From positions 1 through 5,592 of the forward strand of contig LUZV01000128.1 of assembly GCA_001603765.1 (NCBI GenBank): a stretch of DNA of 5,592 bases. The letters are read 5' to 3'. The position numbers and the translations under genes were made by a program. Positions 1 to 5,592 of this stretch are shown piece after piece; positions within the stretch are counted from its first letter, which is position 1; each line of letters begins with the position of its first letter. The notes beneath the pieces are model-generated. The model was not told the DNA's origin. It saw only the letters and a program-made list of their open reading frames with translations, and did no database searches. This DNA is from Anaerolineales bacterium Chloro_02. GTDB lineage: Bacteria > Chloroflexota > Anaerolineae > Anaerolineales > Anaerolineaceae.

Positions 1-50
1 GAATTTTACTTTATGTCGAATAATTTCGGCAATGAATCCTAACGCCAACC
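1..50. other. Left flank, no gene recognised
   Basis: This AT-rich stretch lies beyond the pepF terminator. I see no start codon with a ribosome binding site and no recognisable protein. It contains one GANTC site (GAATC at 34-38). It may be intergenic or the edge of the next gene; the window is too short to tell. Confidence 0.4.
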
Positions 51-85
51 AATAAAAAATCAGGCGCCAAAAACGACACCTGATT
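51..85 (-). terminator. Rho-independent terminator after pepF
   Basis: Read on the minus strand, AATCAGGTGTC (85-75) pairs with GGCGCCTGATT (68-58). This gives an 11-bp stem with two G-T wobbles and a 6-nt loop. It is followed by TTTT, then A and TT (57-51). The stem starts 26 nt past the pepF TAG stop. On the plus strand the same hairpin is followed by a T-rich run (84-93), so it could also stop transcription arriving from the left. This is the only convincing intrinsic terminator in the window. Confidence 0.85.
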
Positions 86-111
86 TGATTTTTACTACGA
101 ACTTATCTAAG

Positions 112-1887
112 CTACAAATTCTCCAGCCGTTTGACCATTCCGTCGATCACGTCAAAACCGCCCTGCCAGAATTCAGCTTTCGTCACGTCCAGCCCAGCTT
201 CCGCCAGCAGTGGGATGGGGGCGATTGAGCCGCCCGCGGAGAGAATGCGCATATATTTTGGCTTGAAGCTTTCGCCTTCTTCTTTGTAGCGTTTATACAA
301 AGCGAAAACCAGCAACTGCCCAAACGCGTACGCGTACACATAGAACGGCGTGCCGAAAAGATGCGGGATTGAGACCCACTCGTGTTTGAATTCATCTGAA
401 ACGTCAACTGAATCGCCAAATTCTTCCTTGAGGTTAGCCAAATATGCCGCGTTCAGGTCATCCACTGAAGCGTCGCTGGCGATCATGCTGTGAGCCTCAC
501 GCTCAAACAGGGCGAAGTAAATCTGGCGAATGATTGTAGCAAAGGCATCGTCAAGCTGCCCAAAAAGGATGTCCTGCTGAACCGCCGGGTCTGTTTCACG
601 TTCGAGCATCAAATCGGTGAGGGTCATCTCGCCAAAGGTAGACGCTGTTTCCGCCAGGGGCAGGCAGGCGTGTTGGGTGAAGAGGCTGTGCTCTTCTGCC
701 ATCATCGAGTGCACCGCGTGCCCAAGCTCGTGCGCCATAGTTGAAACATCATCAGACTTGCCCTGAAAGTTCAGCATGACCCAGGGGGTCAGGTCCGGAC
801 CCAGCGTGGAGCAAAAAGCGCCGCCCATCTTCCCCTTGCGCACTTCGCTATCCACATGTTGCTGGTCAAACACACGTTTTGCCAGATGGGTAAATTTTGG
901 GTCAAAGCGGTCAAAAGCTTCAAAAGTCATATCAGCCGCCTCCTGGAAGGTATAACGCTTGTCAGATTCTGCCAAAGGGGCGTAGATATCGTATCGGCGC
1001 AATTTTTCCATTCTAAGTTTGCGTGCTTTGAGGCGGAAGTAGCGGTGGAAGATGCCGACATTTTTGCGCGCCACATCCAGCAGCGTGTCAATCACCGCGT
1101 CGGGAAGATCGTTCTCTTTATTACGGACTGAAACAGGGCTGGCAAACCCGCGGAGCCCAACATTCTCATTCTTCCAATCCCGCACGATATTTTGATAGAT
1201 CTGACCAAGGATAGGGGAATCCTCGCCATAAACGCGATAGAGCTCCTGATACGCCCTGGCGCGCAGGTCGGTGTCGGTTGTGCGCACCAACGCCATCAGT
1301 TCGCCACGCGTCAGTTCCTTTTGTTCGCCATTAACTTCCACCTTAAAAACATAGCGGTTGGTAATGGAATCATAGAGCATATCGTGAGCTGACCGACCGG
1401 TCACATTCTTGATGTTGACGATTTTTTCTTCAGCCTCGCTGAGGGTGAAGGGCTTAAAGCTGCGCATTTGTTCCAGCCAATAGCGATAGTCCCCACTGGC
1501 ATTCAGCAACCGCGCGGCGTTATCATCATCCAGCGCCTTCCACCACAAGCTGAAGAAGAGTGTGCGGTTTTCCATTTCAGCCGCAAACTGCTGAAAACGG
1601 GCAATATTGATCTGAGCTTGTTGGTCCTGAGTATTGGCGGCAAAACTAAGCGAAGAAAACCCGTACAAACGATATGCCTGTTTGTTCATTTCCTCCTGCT
1701 CATGCAGCAGTTCGAGGAATTTTTCTGTGCTAATTTCGGGGGTAAGCTCAGCGCGCTGACCGACAAATTTCTCCACGCGGGCTTCGAGCTCCTGATAGGT
1801 CTGATTGATTGCCGGATCGTTGAACCCTGTGAAGAGTTCTGTCAACTTCCAGCCTGATTGGGTGTAGGTAGGTTCTTTTTCGCTCAT
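112..1887 (-). CDS. pepF: Oligoendopeptidase F, M3-family zinc metallopeptidase
   Basis: This is a cytoplasmic zinc endopeptidase that cleaves oligopeptides, probably in peptide turnover. The product is 591 aa, typical for PepF (about 600). From this start, the zinc motif HELGH lies at residues 386-390 with catalytic Glu387. The downstream ETASTFGE stretch (413-420) supplies the third zinc ligand. The family's C-terminal substrate-binding signature HLFGTPFYVYAYAFG sits at about 509-523. No signal peptide or membrane segment is seen, which fits a cytosolic enzyme. The frame stays open to 1956, with further ATGs at 1956, 1938 and 1926. I chose 1887 because AAAGGA sits 6 nt upstream and because the extra 23 residues are short, very basic and unlike the family. 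It lies 87 nt after the histidine kinase gene with no terminator between, so co-transcription is possible. A strong terminator follows. The substrate is not readable; the family assignment is secure, the exact physiological role is not. Confidence 0.95.
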   Translation of the reverse strand: MSEKEPTYTQSGWKLTELFTGFNDPAINQTYQELEARVEKFVGQRAELTPEISTEKFLELLHEQEEMNKQAYRLYGFSSLSFAANTQDQQAQINIARFQQFAAEMENRTLFFSLWWKALDDDNAARLLNASGDYRYWLEQMRSFKPFTLSEAEEKIVNIKNVTGRSAHDMLYDSITNRYVFKVEVNGEQKELTRGELMALVRTTDTDLRARAYQELYRVYGEDSPILGQIYQNIVRDWKNENVGLRGFASPVSVRNKENDLPDAVIDTLLDVARKNVGIFHRYFRLKARKLRMEKLRRYDIYAPLAESDKRYTFQEAADMTFEAFDRFDPKFTHLAKRVFDQQHVDSEVRKGKMGGAFCSTLGPDLTPWVMLNFQGKSDDVSTMAHELGHAVHSMMAEEHSLFTQHACLPLAETASTFGEMTLTDLMLERETDPAVQQDILFGQLDDAFATIIRQIYFALFEREAHSMIASDASVDDLNAAYLANLKEEFGDSVDVSDEFKHEWVSIPHLFGTPFYVYAYAFGQLLVFALYKRYKEEGESFKPKYMRILSAGGSIAPIPLLAEAGLDVTKAEFWQGGFDVIDGMVKRLENL

Positions 1888-1893
1888 GAATGG

Positions 1894-1899
1894 TCCTTT
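1894..1899 (-). promoter_or_regulatory. Ribosome binding site deciding the pepF start
   Basis: AAAGGA on the minus strand lies 6 nt before the ATG at 1887. The upstream in-frame ATGs at 1956, 1938 and 1926 lack a comparably placed site, so this one supports the 591-aa form of PepF. Confidence 0.7.
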
Positions 1900-1974
1900 T
1901 CGTCTTTTTTTTCTATGATAATCCATCAACACCCCCATCCGCGATTTTGCGTACACACCCTGCCGATTGGCACC

Positions 1975-3354
1975 CTAAGCCGGCTTTATGGAGATGGTGA
2001 CGGTTGTGCCCTGATCGATGCCAGCAGATTCCGCTCTGATCGCTGCGCCCTGCAGCTCCACCAGCGCTTTGCAGATCGCCAAGCCAAGCCCCATTTTGCC
2101 CCTGGAGCCCGTACGGGCTTTATCCGCCTGGTAGAACCGCTCAAACACCATGGGCAAATCCTCCGCGGCGATTCCGTCACCCGTATCCCTGACACTCAGC
2201 TCAATTTTGTCGCCAACCTTGCTGGAAAGAGTCACGATACCGCCTTCCGGAGTGTGGCGCAGGGAGTTTTCCATCAGGTTTTTCAGCACTTGCAGCATCC
2301 GACCTTCATCCACGAGGACCATCGCCGGGGTTTCATCCAGGTCCAGGCGCAGCTCCACACCCTGCCGGGTTGCGATCAACTGATACGCCTGAGCAACTTG
2401 CTCAAGCAGCCGGTTAGGCGCAACTTGGTTTAATAAGATTTCCACGCCTCCTGAGTCAGCCTGGCTGAGCATTGTCAGGTCCCCTACCAGCCGACGGAGA
2501 TTGTCCAATTCGGTTTTAATGATGCCAAGCTGATTCGCGTTCAGGGTTACGTCGCCGTTTTCGTACATTTCTATATATCCGGAGATAATTTGAAGCGGCG
2601 TGCTGAGATCGTGGGTAATATCCGCTGTGAGGCGTTTACGTTCGGCATCAGCGTGAGCGAGATCTGTGCTCATACGGTTAAAACTCTCACTTAATCTGCC
2701 GATTTCATCCCGCGACATCACGGGCACCTGCTGACCGAGCGCGCCCTGCGCCACCTGTTCTGAAGCTTCCGTAAGGCGGTTGATTGGCTTAAGGATCCCT
2801 GCGGCAAGCAAAATGCCGATTGCTACCGCCGTAAGCGTTCCCGCTGCGGCAGCAATCGCAATCGCCAGGTTAACCTGCCCCATATACCAGCGCTCAGGCT
2901 GAGAGAGCTCCAGGCTTTTTTCGTCCACAAGAACATAAGCAACGACCTGACCATCCACCTCAACCTCGTGAGCGCCTTCAAGCAACTGGCTCGGCACGGT
3001 AGAGCCAACGGGTTGATTCTGCATTGGCAAAAGCGTTTTACCAGCGGCGTTTACTAATCCGCGTATACCGCGGATGTCATCCGTCTGAAGGTTTTTTGCC
3101 ATGCGCATAAAGGAAGATTTCGGTCCATGCTGCATCATCAGTGAGAGGTAATAATATACAAAGCCATCTGTAGTCTGATTAGCCCGGTAATAGTCTTCAA
3201 CAATGGCGGACATTTCGTCCACTTGCTGCTTGATGACCATGTTCCGCAGGGATTTGCCTGAGCGAAACTGGACAAACAGCAGCGCCACTAAAACTGTTAC
3301 CAGGGCGACCGCGGCATAGGTCAAAATAAGGCGGGTTTTGAGCGACTTCTTCAA
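1975..3354 (-). CDS. Membrane sensor histidine kinase (HAMP-HisKA-HATPase)
   Basis: This 459-aa sensor kinase should autophosphorylate on a histidine and pass the phosphate to the response regulator encoded just upstream. TM1 is at about 9-29. An extracytoplasmic sensor region of about 130 residues (31-160) has no motif I recognise. TM2 is at about 161-187, followed by HAMP at about 188-240. The H-box is ITHDLSTPL with phospho-acceptor His248, and has HD in place of the commoner HE. The ATPase domain has the N-box NLMENSLRH (Asn363), the G1 box DTGDGI (390-395), the F-box FERFY (404-408) and the G2 box GLGLAI (422-427). Translation starts at TTG, whose last two bases overlap the regulator's TGA (shared TTGA). 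GAAGG sits 6 nt upstream. Starting at a later ATG would remove TM1, so TTG is preferred. The overlap implies translational coupling. The signal sensed is unknown. Confidence 0.95.
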   Translation of the reverse strand: MKKSLKTRLILTYAAVALVTVLVALLFVQFRSGKSLRNMVIKQQVDEMSAIVEDYYRANQTTDGFVYYYLSLMMQHGPKSSFMRMAKNLQTDDIRGIRGLVNAAGKTLLPMQNQPVGSTVPSQLLEGAHEVEVDGQVVAYVLVDEKSLELSQPERWYMGQVNLAIAIAAAAGTLTAVAIGILLAAGILKPINRLTEASEQVAQGALGQQVPVMSRDEIGRLSESFNRMSTDLAHADAERKRLTADITHDLSTPLQIISGYIEMYENGDVTLNANQLGIIKTELDNLRRLVGDLTMLSQADSGGVEILLNQVAPNRLLEQVAQAYQLIATRQGVELRLDLDETPAMVLVDEGRMLQVLKNLMENSLRHTPEGGIVTLSSKVGDKIELSVRDTGDGIAAEDLPMVFERFYQADKARTGSRGKMGLGLAICKALVELQGAAIRAESAGIDQGTTVTISIKPA

Positions 3355-4040
3355 TCGGCACCTTCAATAAAGCGATATCCCACGCCAAAAACAGTTTCTA
3401 TGTAAGTTGGTTCCGCAAGGTCGTCGCCAAGTTTTTGGCGCAGATTGCGGATGTGGATCTTGATGGTCGCCTCAGAGCCAGCAAAACCATTATCCATCAA
3501 CCGCAGGGAGACGTCTTGCCGCCGAACGACTTTGCCAGCGTTTTCGAGCAGGAGCGTCAGGAGGGTAAATTCCAGCGGGGTGAGGTCAATCAGCACTCCA
3601 TCTTTCCGAACTTCATGCCTGGCGCTGTCGAGGGTCAGGTTTTGCACCTTCAAGGCAGCGGTCAGCTCTTCACTGACATTTGTCCGGCGCATGACAGCCC
3701 GTATACGCATCAGCAATTCGCGCAGGTGGAAGGGTTTGGTGATGTAATCATCCGCGCCTAATTCAAAACCGCGCACGATGTCCGCTTCCTGCTGTTTGGC
3801 TGTGATCATTATCACCGGCACGCTGCTTTCAGCACGCAGTTTGGAGATAAACTGGTAGCCGTCCATGTTGGGCATCATGATATCGAGCAGAATCAAATCG
3901 ATGCCCCCTTCATGGAACACACGAAACGCTTCCACGCCGTCATAGGCGAGCGCAACCTCGAACTCTTGATTTTCAAGGTATTCCTGCAGCATCAACTGCA
4001 CATTGCGCGTATCGTCGACGACTAAGATCTTTCTGCCCAT
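3351..4040 (-). CDS. OmpR/PhoB-family response regulator
   Basis: This 229-aa DNA-binding regulator is the partner of the downstream kinase. The receiver domain (about 3-117) shows the acidic pair Asp9/Asp10, phospho-acceptor Asp53 in LLDIMMP, the switch Thr80 and Lys102 in the TKPF motif. A linker leads to a C-terminal winged helix (about 130-226) with the usual LTPLEFTLL start, a recognition-helix region near ATIKIHIRNLRQKLG and the terminal GVGYRF hairpin. All phosphorylation residues are present, so it should be active. The start is secure: in frame upstream there is a TAG stop and no ATG, GTG or TTG between it and this ATG. There is no Shine-Dalgarno sequence, but a TATAAT lies 6 nt before the ATG, suggesting a leaderless message. 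The target genes cannot be told from the sequence; autoregulation is plausible from the palindrome upstream. Confidence 0.96.
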   Translation of the reverse strand: MGRKILVVDDTRNVQLMLQEYLENQEFEVALAYDGVEAFRVFHEGGIDLILLDIMMPNMDGYQFISKLRAESSVPVIMITAKQQEADIVRGFELGADDYITKPFHLRELLMRIRAVMRRTNVSEELTAALKVQNLTLDSARHEVRKDGVLIDLTPLEFTLLTLLLENAGKVVRRQDVSLRLMDNGFAGSEATIKIHIRNLRQKLGDDLAEPTYIETVFGVGYRFIEGAD

Positions 4041-4046
4041 AGTTTG

Positions 4047-4052
4047 ATTATA
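4047..4052 (-). promoter_or_regulatory. -10 element of the response-regulator gene (leaderless)
   Basis: A perfect TATAAT on the minus strand is followed by CAAACT and then the ATG at 4040. A start point about 7 nt after the hexamer falls on the A of the ATG, so the transcript would have no leader. No good -35 is seen at 16-18 nt; that position is near a 10-bp palindrome, which hints that an activator may be needed. Confidence 0.55.
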
Positions 4053-4072
4053 GCTTTCTTTATTTCCCGATT

Positions 4073-4082
4073 TCGATATCGA
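4073..4082. promoter_or_regulatory. 10-bp palindrome at the -35 position of the regulator gene
   Basis: TCGATATCGA is a perfect palindrome centred about 37 nt upstream of the regulator ATG, where the -35 of the leaderless promoter would be. A dimeric regulator, possibly the response regulator itself, could bind here. A 10-bp palindrome can also arise by chance, and the binding protein is inferred, not seen. Confidence 0.3.
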
Positions 4083-4250
4083 CTTCTATCAGCGTTTTCA
4101 TTTGCCATGAGGGAGTCTTAACACATCAGGGTTTGTTTGCCAGGCTGGATGAAGTTGCTGGTATGAACTTTTGCAAGGTCCTTTTTACCGATAATGCCCT
4201 CAGGTCTCTTCTATTTCTGAACCTCATCTTAGTTTTTTTTAACGGAGAAT

Positions 4251-4280
4251 GGTTTATATGCAGTATATACCGCGGTTTAT
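4251..4280. repeat. Imperfect inverted repeat and direct repeats downstream of ccrM
   Basis: GGTTTATAT (4251-4259) and ATATACC (4265-4271) form an imperfect inverted repeat around GCAGT. Overlapping it are the palindrome ACCGCGGT (4269-4276) and a second copy of GGTTTAT at 4274-4280, 23 nt from the first, about two helical turns. It could be a protein-binding site or a short RNA hairpin. It lacks a T run, so it is not a normal terminator. Confidence 0.3.
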
Positions 4281-4316
4281 CAGATTTTTCGGTTGGGGAA
4301 CATGCCGCGTGGGCTG

Positions 4317-5417
4317 TTATTGTTCGGTAATTTGACCCAAATATTGTTCTCGCAGCAGATCTATCGGCTTGTGAGTGTTAGTTTCGGGGTCAAGGTAGTG
4401 CCAGAGCTTCCACCCGTTGGCTGGTCCACCGCGTAAGGCGCGCGCCACGGCGTGGATTGAACCGCGGTGACCATTTAGCACCACGGAGCCATCCGCCTGG
4501 ACGGTGGCTTTATGCTGCTCATCAGCACCAAAGAACAGCGCGTCGCCCGGCTTGATGAAACCCTGTTCCACCAGCGTGCCGAAGGGGACGCGCCTGCGCT
4601 TTCGTGGGTCTGGCGTGAGGAAGATGGGCGCGTTAAACTCAAGCTGCATGGCAGACTCAAGCCGCTTGCGCGCCGCGCGGATGTAGTTGGGTTCCATTTC
4701 GATCCCTATATAGTGCCGCTGCAGCTTTTTCGCCATCGCGCCGGTGGTGCCAGTGCCAAAAAACGGGTCGAGCACCACGTCGCCGGGATCGGTGGAAGCC
4801 AGCAGGATGCGGTAGAGCAGCGCTTCGGGCTTTTGGGTTGGGTGAGTCTTTTTGCCATCTTCTTTCAGGCGCTCCTTGCCGGTGCAAATCGGCAGGAACC
4901 AGTCTGAGCGCATTTGCAGGTCATCATTTAGGGATTTCATGGCGCGGTAGTTAAAGGTGTACTTCGCGCCAGGTTCTTTCTGCGCCCAGAGCAGGGTCTC
5001 ATGCGCGTTCGTAAAGCGCACGCCGCGAAAGTTTGGCATGGGGTTGCTCTTGACCCACACAATGTCGTTCAGGATCCAGTAGCCCAGGTCCTGCAGGATG
5101 CTTCCTACGCGGTAGATGTTGTGATACGAGCCAATTACCCACAGCGTGCCGGTCGGCTTAAGCACACGGCGGCACTCACTGAGCCATTTGCGGGTGAAGT
5201 CGTCATAAGCCTGGAGGCTTTCGAACTTGTCCCATTCCTCAGTAACCCCTTCGACCTTGCTCACATTTGGGCGCCAGAGATCGCCCTGCAGCTGCAAGTT
5301 GTAAGGAGGGTCGGCAAAGATCAGATCCACTGATTCAGCCGGCAGCATTGGCAGCACATCAAGGCAATTGCCTTCAATGACAGTATCAATCCAGGGCTCA
5401 AGCGGATTTTCGGACAT
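4317..5417 (-). CDS. ccrM: CcrM-type DNA adenine-N6 methyltransferase (GANTC)
   Basis: This enzyme transfers a methyl group from S-adenosylmethionine to N6 of adenine, expected in GANTC. The 366-aa product matches Caulobacter CcrM (358 aa) along its whole length. The catalytic motif DPPYNLQL comes first (DPPY 36-39) and the AdoMet motif DPFFGTGTT later (217-225), the beta-class order. GSYHNIYRVG, NDIVW, KSNPMPNF and HPTQKPEALL are near-identical to CcrM as I remember it. The C-terminal domain (about 276-359) starts with RVPFGTLVE and keeps GSIH (Ser320) and NGW (Asn334, Trp336), the kind of residues reported to matter for DNA binding in CcrM. The frame extends upstream to a TTG at 5504, with another ATG at 5462. 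I chose 5417 because it matches the CcrM N-terminus. No Shine-Dalgarno site is seen there. No restriction enzyme gene is in the window, so it looks solitary. GANTC specificity is inferred from homology. Confidence 0.93.
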   Translation of the reverse strand: MSENPLEPWIDTVIEGNCLDVLPMLPAESVDLIFADPPYNLQLQGDLWRPNVSKVEGVTEEWDKFESLQAYDDFTRKWLSECRRVLKPTGTLWVIGSYHNIYRVGSILQDLGYWILNDIVWVKSNPMPNFRGVRFTNAHETLLWAQKEPGAKYTFNYRAMKSLNDDLQMRSDWFLPICTGKERLKEDGKKTHPTQKPEALLYRILLASTDPGDVVLDPFFGTGTTGAMAKKLQRHYIGIEMEPNYIRAARKRLESAMQLEFNAPIFLTPDPRKRRRVPFGTLVEQGFIKPGDALFFGADEQHKATVQADGSVVLNGHRGSIHAVARALRGGPANGWKLWHYLDPETNTHKPIDLLREQYLGQITEQ

Positions 5418-5426
5418 GGTGTCTTT

Positions 5427-5432
5427 ATTGTA
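5427..5432 (-). promoter_or_regulatory. Possible proximal -10 of ccrM
   Basis: TACAAT (five of six consensus bases) lies 9 nt before the ATG at 5417. A start point about 7 nt downstream would leave a leader of 2-3 nt, which could explain the missing Shine-Dalgarno site. No good -35 lies at 16-18 nt. That region carries the GANTC site and the DnaA box instead. Confidence 0.3.
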
Positions 5433-5441
5433 ACCGCAAGG

Positions 5442-5446
5442 GAGTC
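5442..5446. promoter_or_regulatory. GANTC site in the ccrM leader
   Basis: GAGTC lies 25 nt before the ccrM start codon and is the expected target of the encoded methylase. It would sit between the -10 and -35 positions of the possible proximal promoter. GANTC sites are not enriched overall (about 17 counted by eye in the window), so position alone makes it notable. Confidence 0.6.
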
Positions 5447-5449
5447 GGA

Positions 5450-5458
5450 TTATCCACA
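5450..5458 (+). promoter_or_regulatory. Perfect DnaA box in the ccrM leader
   Basis: TTATCCACA matches the strongest known DnaA box exactly. It lies 33 nt upstream of the ccrM ATG and 3 nt from the GANTC site at 5442-5446. It is single, so it is not an origin; transcriptional control by the replication initiator is the natural reading. A 9-mer can occur by chance, but its place in a promoter region of a methylase gene makes function plausible. Confidence 0.55.
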
Positions 5459-5498
5459 ACATTCGTACCCTGAGAGACCCCTTAAAAGCCGAAAGTTT

Positions 5499-5514
5499 TG
5501 TCAAATTATTGACA
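5499..5514. promoter_or_regulatory. Inverted repeat over the distal ccrM promoter start
   Basis: TGTCAA-ATTA-TTGACA is a perfect 6-bp inverted repeat with a 4-nt spacer. It touches the last base of the distal -10 and covers the expected start point, where a repressor would block transcription. A further TGTCAA half-site at 5538-5543 coincides with the -35. The binding protein is unknown. Confidence 0.4.
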
Positions 5515-5543
5515 TTACATGTGTTTTTAGAGAGTTATGTCAA
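5514..5543 (-). promoter_or_regulatory. Distal sigma-70-type promoter of ccrM
   Basis: On the minus strand a perfect -35 TTGACA (5543-5538) is followed after 18 nt by TGTAAT (5519-5514), five of six -10 bases. Transcription would start near 5507 and give a leader of about 90 nt before the ATG at 5417. The leader carries an imperfect stem: AAGGGGTC (5483-5476) with GACTCCCTT (5446-5438), one base bulged. Confidence 0.55.
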
Positions 5544-5592
5544 TTTTTTGATAAAACTTATCCTCTATAGGGACTTACAAGGTTTTGTTTGG

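Larger units (their letters stand above)
4041..4316. other. 276-nt intergenic region between ccrM and the regulator gene
   Basis: No protein gene is convincing on either strand. It holds the regulator promoter near 4047-4082, a GANTC site (GAGTC, 4113-4117) and a small repeat cluster at 4251-4280. I looked for a terminator after ccrM and found no stem followed by a T run on the minus strand. Read-through from ccrM into the two-component genes is therefore possible. A run of eight T on the plus strand (4233-4240) has only a weak stem before it. Confidence 0.5.

Noticed and set aside
848..856. CTATCCACA, an 8-of-9 match to a DnaA box
   Set aside because: It lies inside the pepF coding region and is explained by codons; single near-matches occur by chance.
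1858..2433. 191-codon open frame on the plus strand across the kinase 3' end and pepF start, plus other long plus-strand frames in the window
   Set aside because: They lie opposite secure minus-strand genes, show no recognisable protein features and have low-complexity His/Gln/Arg-rich translations typical of shadow frames.
4126..4227. 33-residue basic minus-strand frame in the gap upstream of the regulator
   Set aside because: It has no ribosome site and no similarity I recognise; a frame of this length is expected by chance.
4133..4330. 65-codon plus-strand frame with a hydrophobic stretch in the intergenic region
   Set aside because: It starts with TTG, has no clear ribosome site, runs into the ccrM 3' end and resembles no family I know.
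4258..4335. 25-residue plus-strand frame beginning MQYIPRFIRFF, with GGAG 10 nt upstream
   Set aside because: It is very short, lies within a repeat cluster and overlaps ccrM antisense. The cysteine- and arginine-rich look is suggestive, but nothing supports expression.
5548..5579. A plus-strand promoter (TTGATA) for a divergent gene to the right
   Set aside because: No acceptable -10 lies at 16-18 nt, and the window ends before any gene appears.
4317..5592. A restriction-modification system
   Set aside because: No restriction endonuclease or specificity gene is present, and the methylase has the CcrM C-terminal domain typical of solitary enzymes. Genes beyond 5592 cannot be seen.

Overview
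The window holds four genes, all on the minus strand. In transcription order (high to low coordinates) they are an orphan CcrM-type adenine-N6 DNA methyltransferase (start 5417), an OmpR/PhoB-type response regulator (start 4040), its membrane histidine kinase (start 3354) and an M3-family oligoendopeptidase F (start 1887). It ends at a clear Rho-independent terminator at 51-85. No RNA genes, mobile elements or CRISPR arrays are visible. The window is ordinary bacterial chromosome of balanced base composition. The style of the PepF and two-component proteins resembles Anaerolineae (Chloroflexota). This is an impression from the sequences, not a search result, and the phylum should be held loosely.

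Region by region: 1-111 is downstream flank with the terminator. 112-1887 is pepF. An 87-nt gap with a good ribosome binding site and no terminator separates it from the kinase gene (1975-3354). The kinase starts with TTG, overlapping the stop of the response-regulator gene (3351-4040) by 4 nt. A 276-nt gap (4041-4316) holds a consensus -10 placed so close to the regulator ATG that the mRNA would be leaderless, a 10-bp palindrome, one GANTC site and a small repeat cluster. 4317-5417 is ccrM. 5418-5592 is a regulatory-looking leader.

The most interesting part is that leader. It holds a promoter with a perfect TTGACA, an inverted repeat (TGTCAA-ATTA-TTGACA) touching its -10, a perfect DnaA box (TTATCCACA) and, 3 nt away, a GANTC site, the expected target of the encoded methylase. 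The methylase keeps the whole Caulobacter CcrM layout, including the C-terminal DNA-recognition domain. Inference: the gene may be controlled by replication initiation (DnaA) and by its own methylation state. This would resemble the alphaproteobacterial cell-cycle logic, but apparently in another lineage.

The two-component pair is one translationally coupled unit. It may be co-transcribed with pepF, since the only terminator seen lies after pepF. The signal it senses cannot be read from the sequence.
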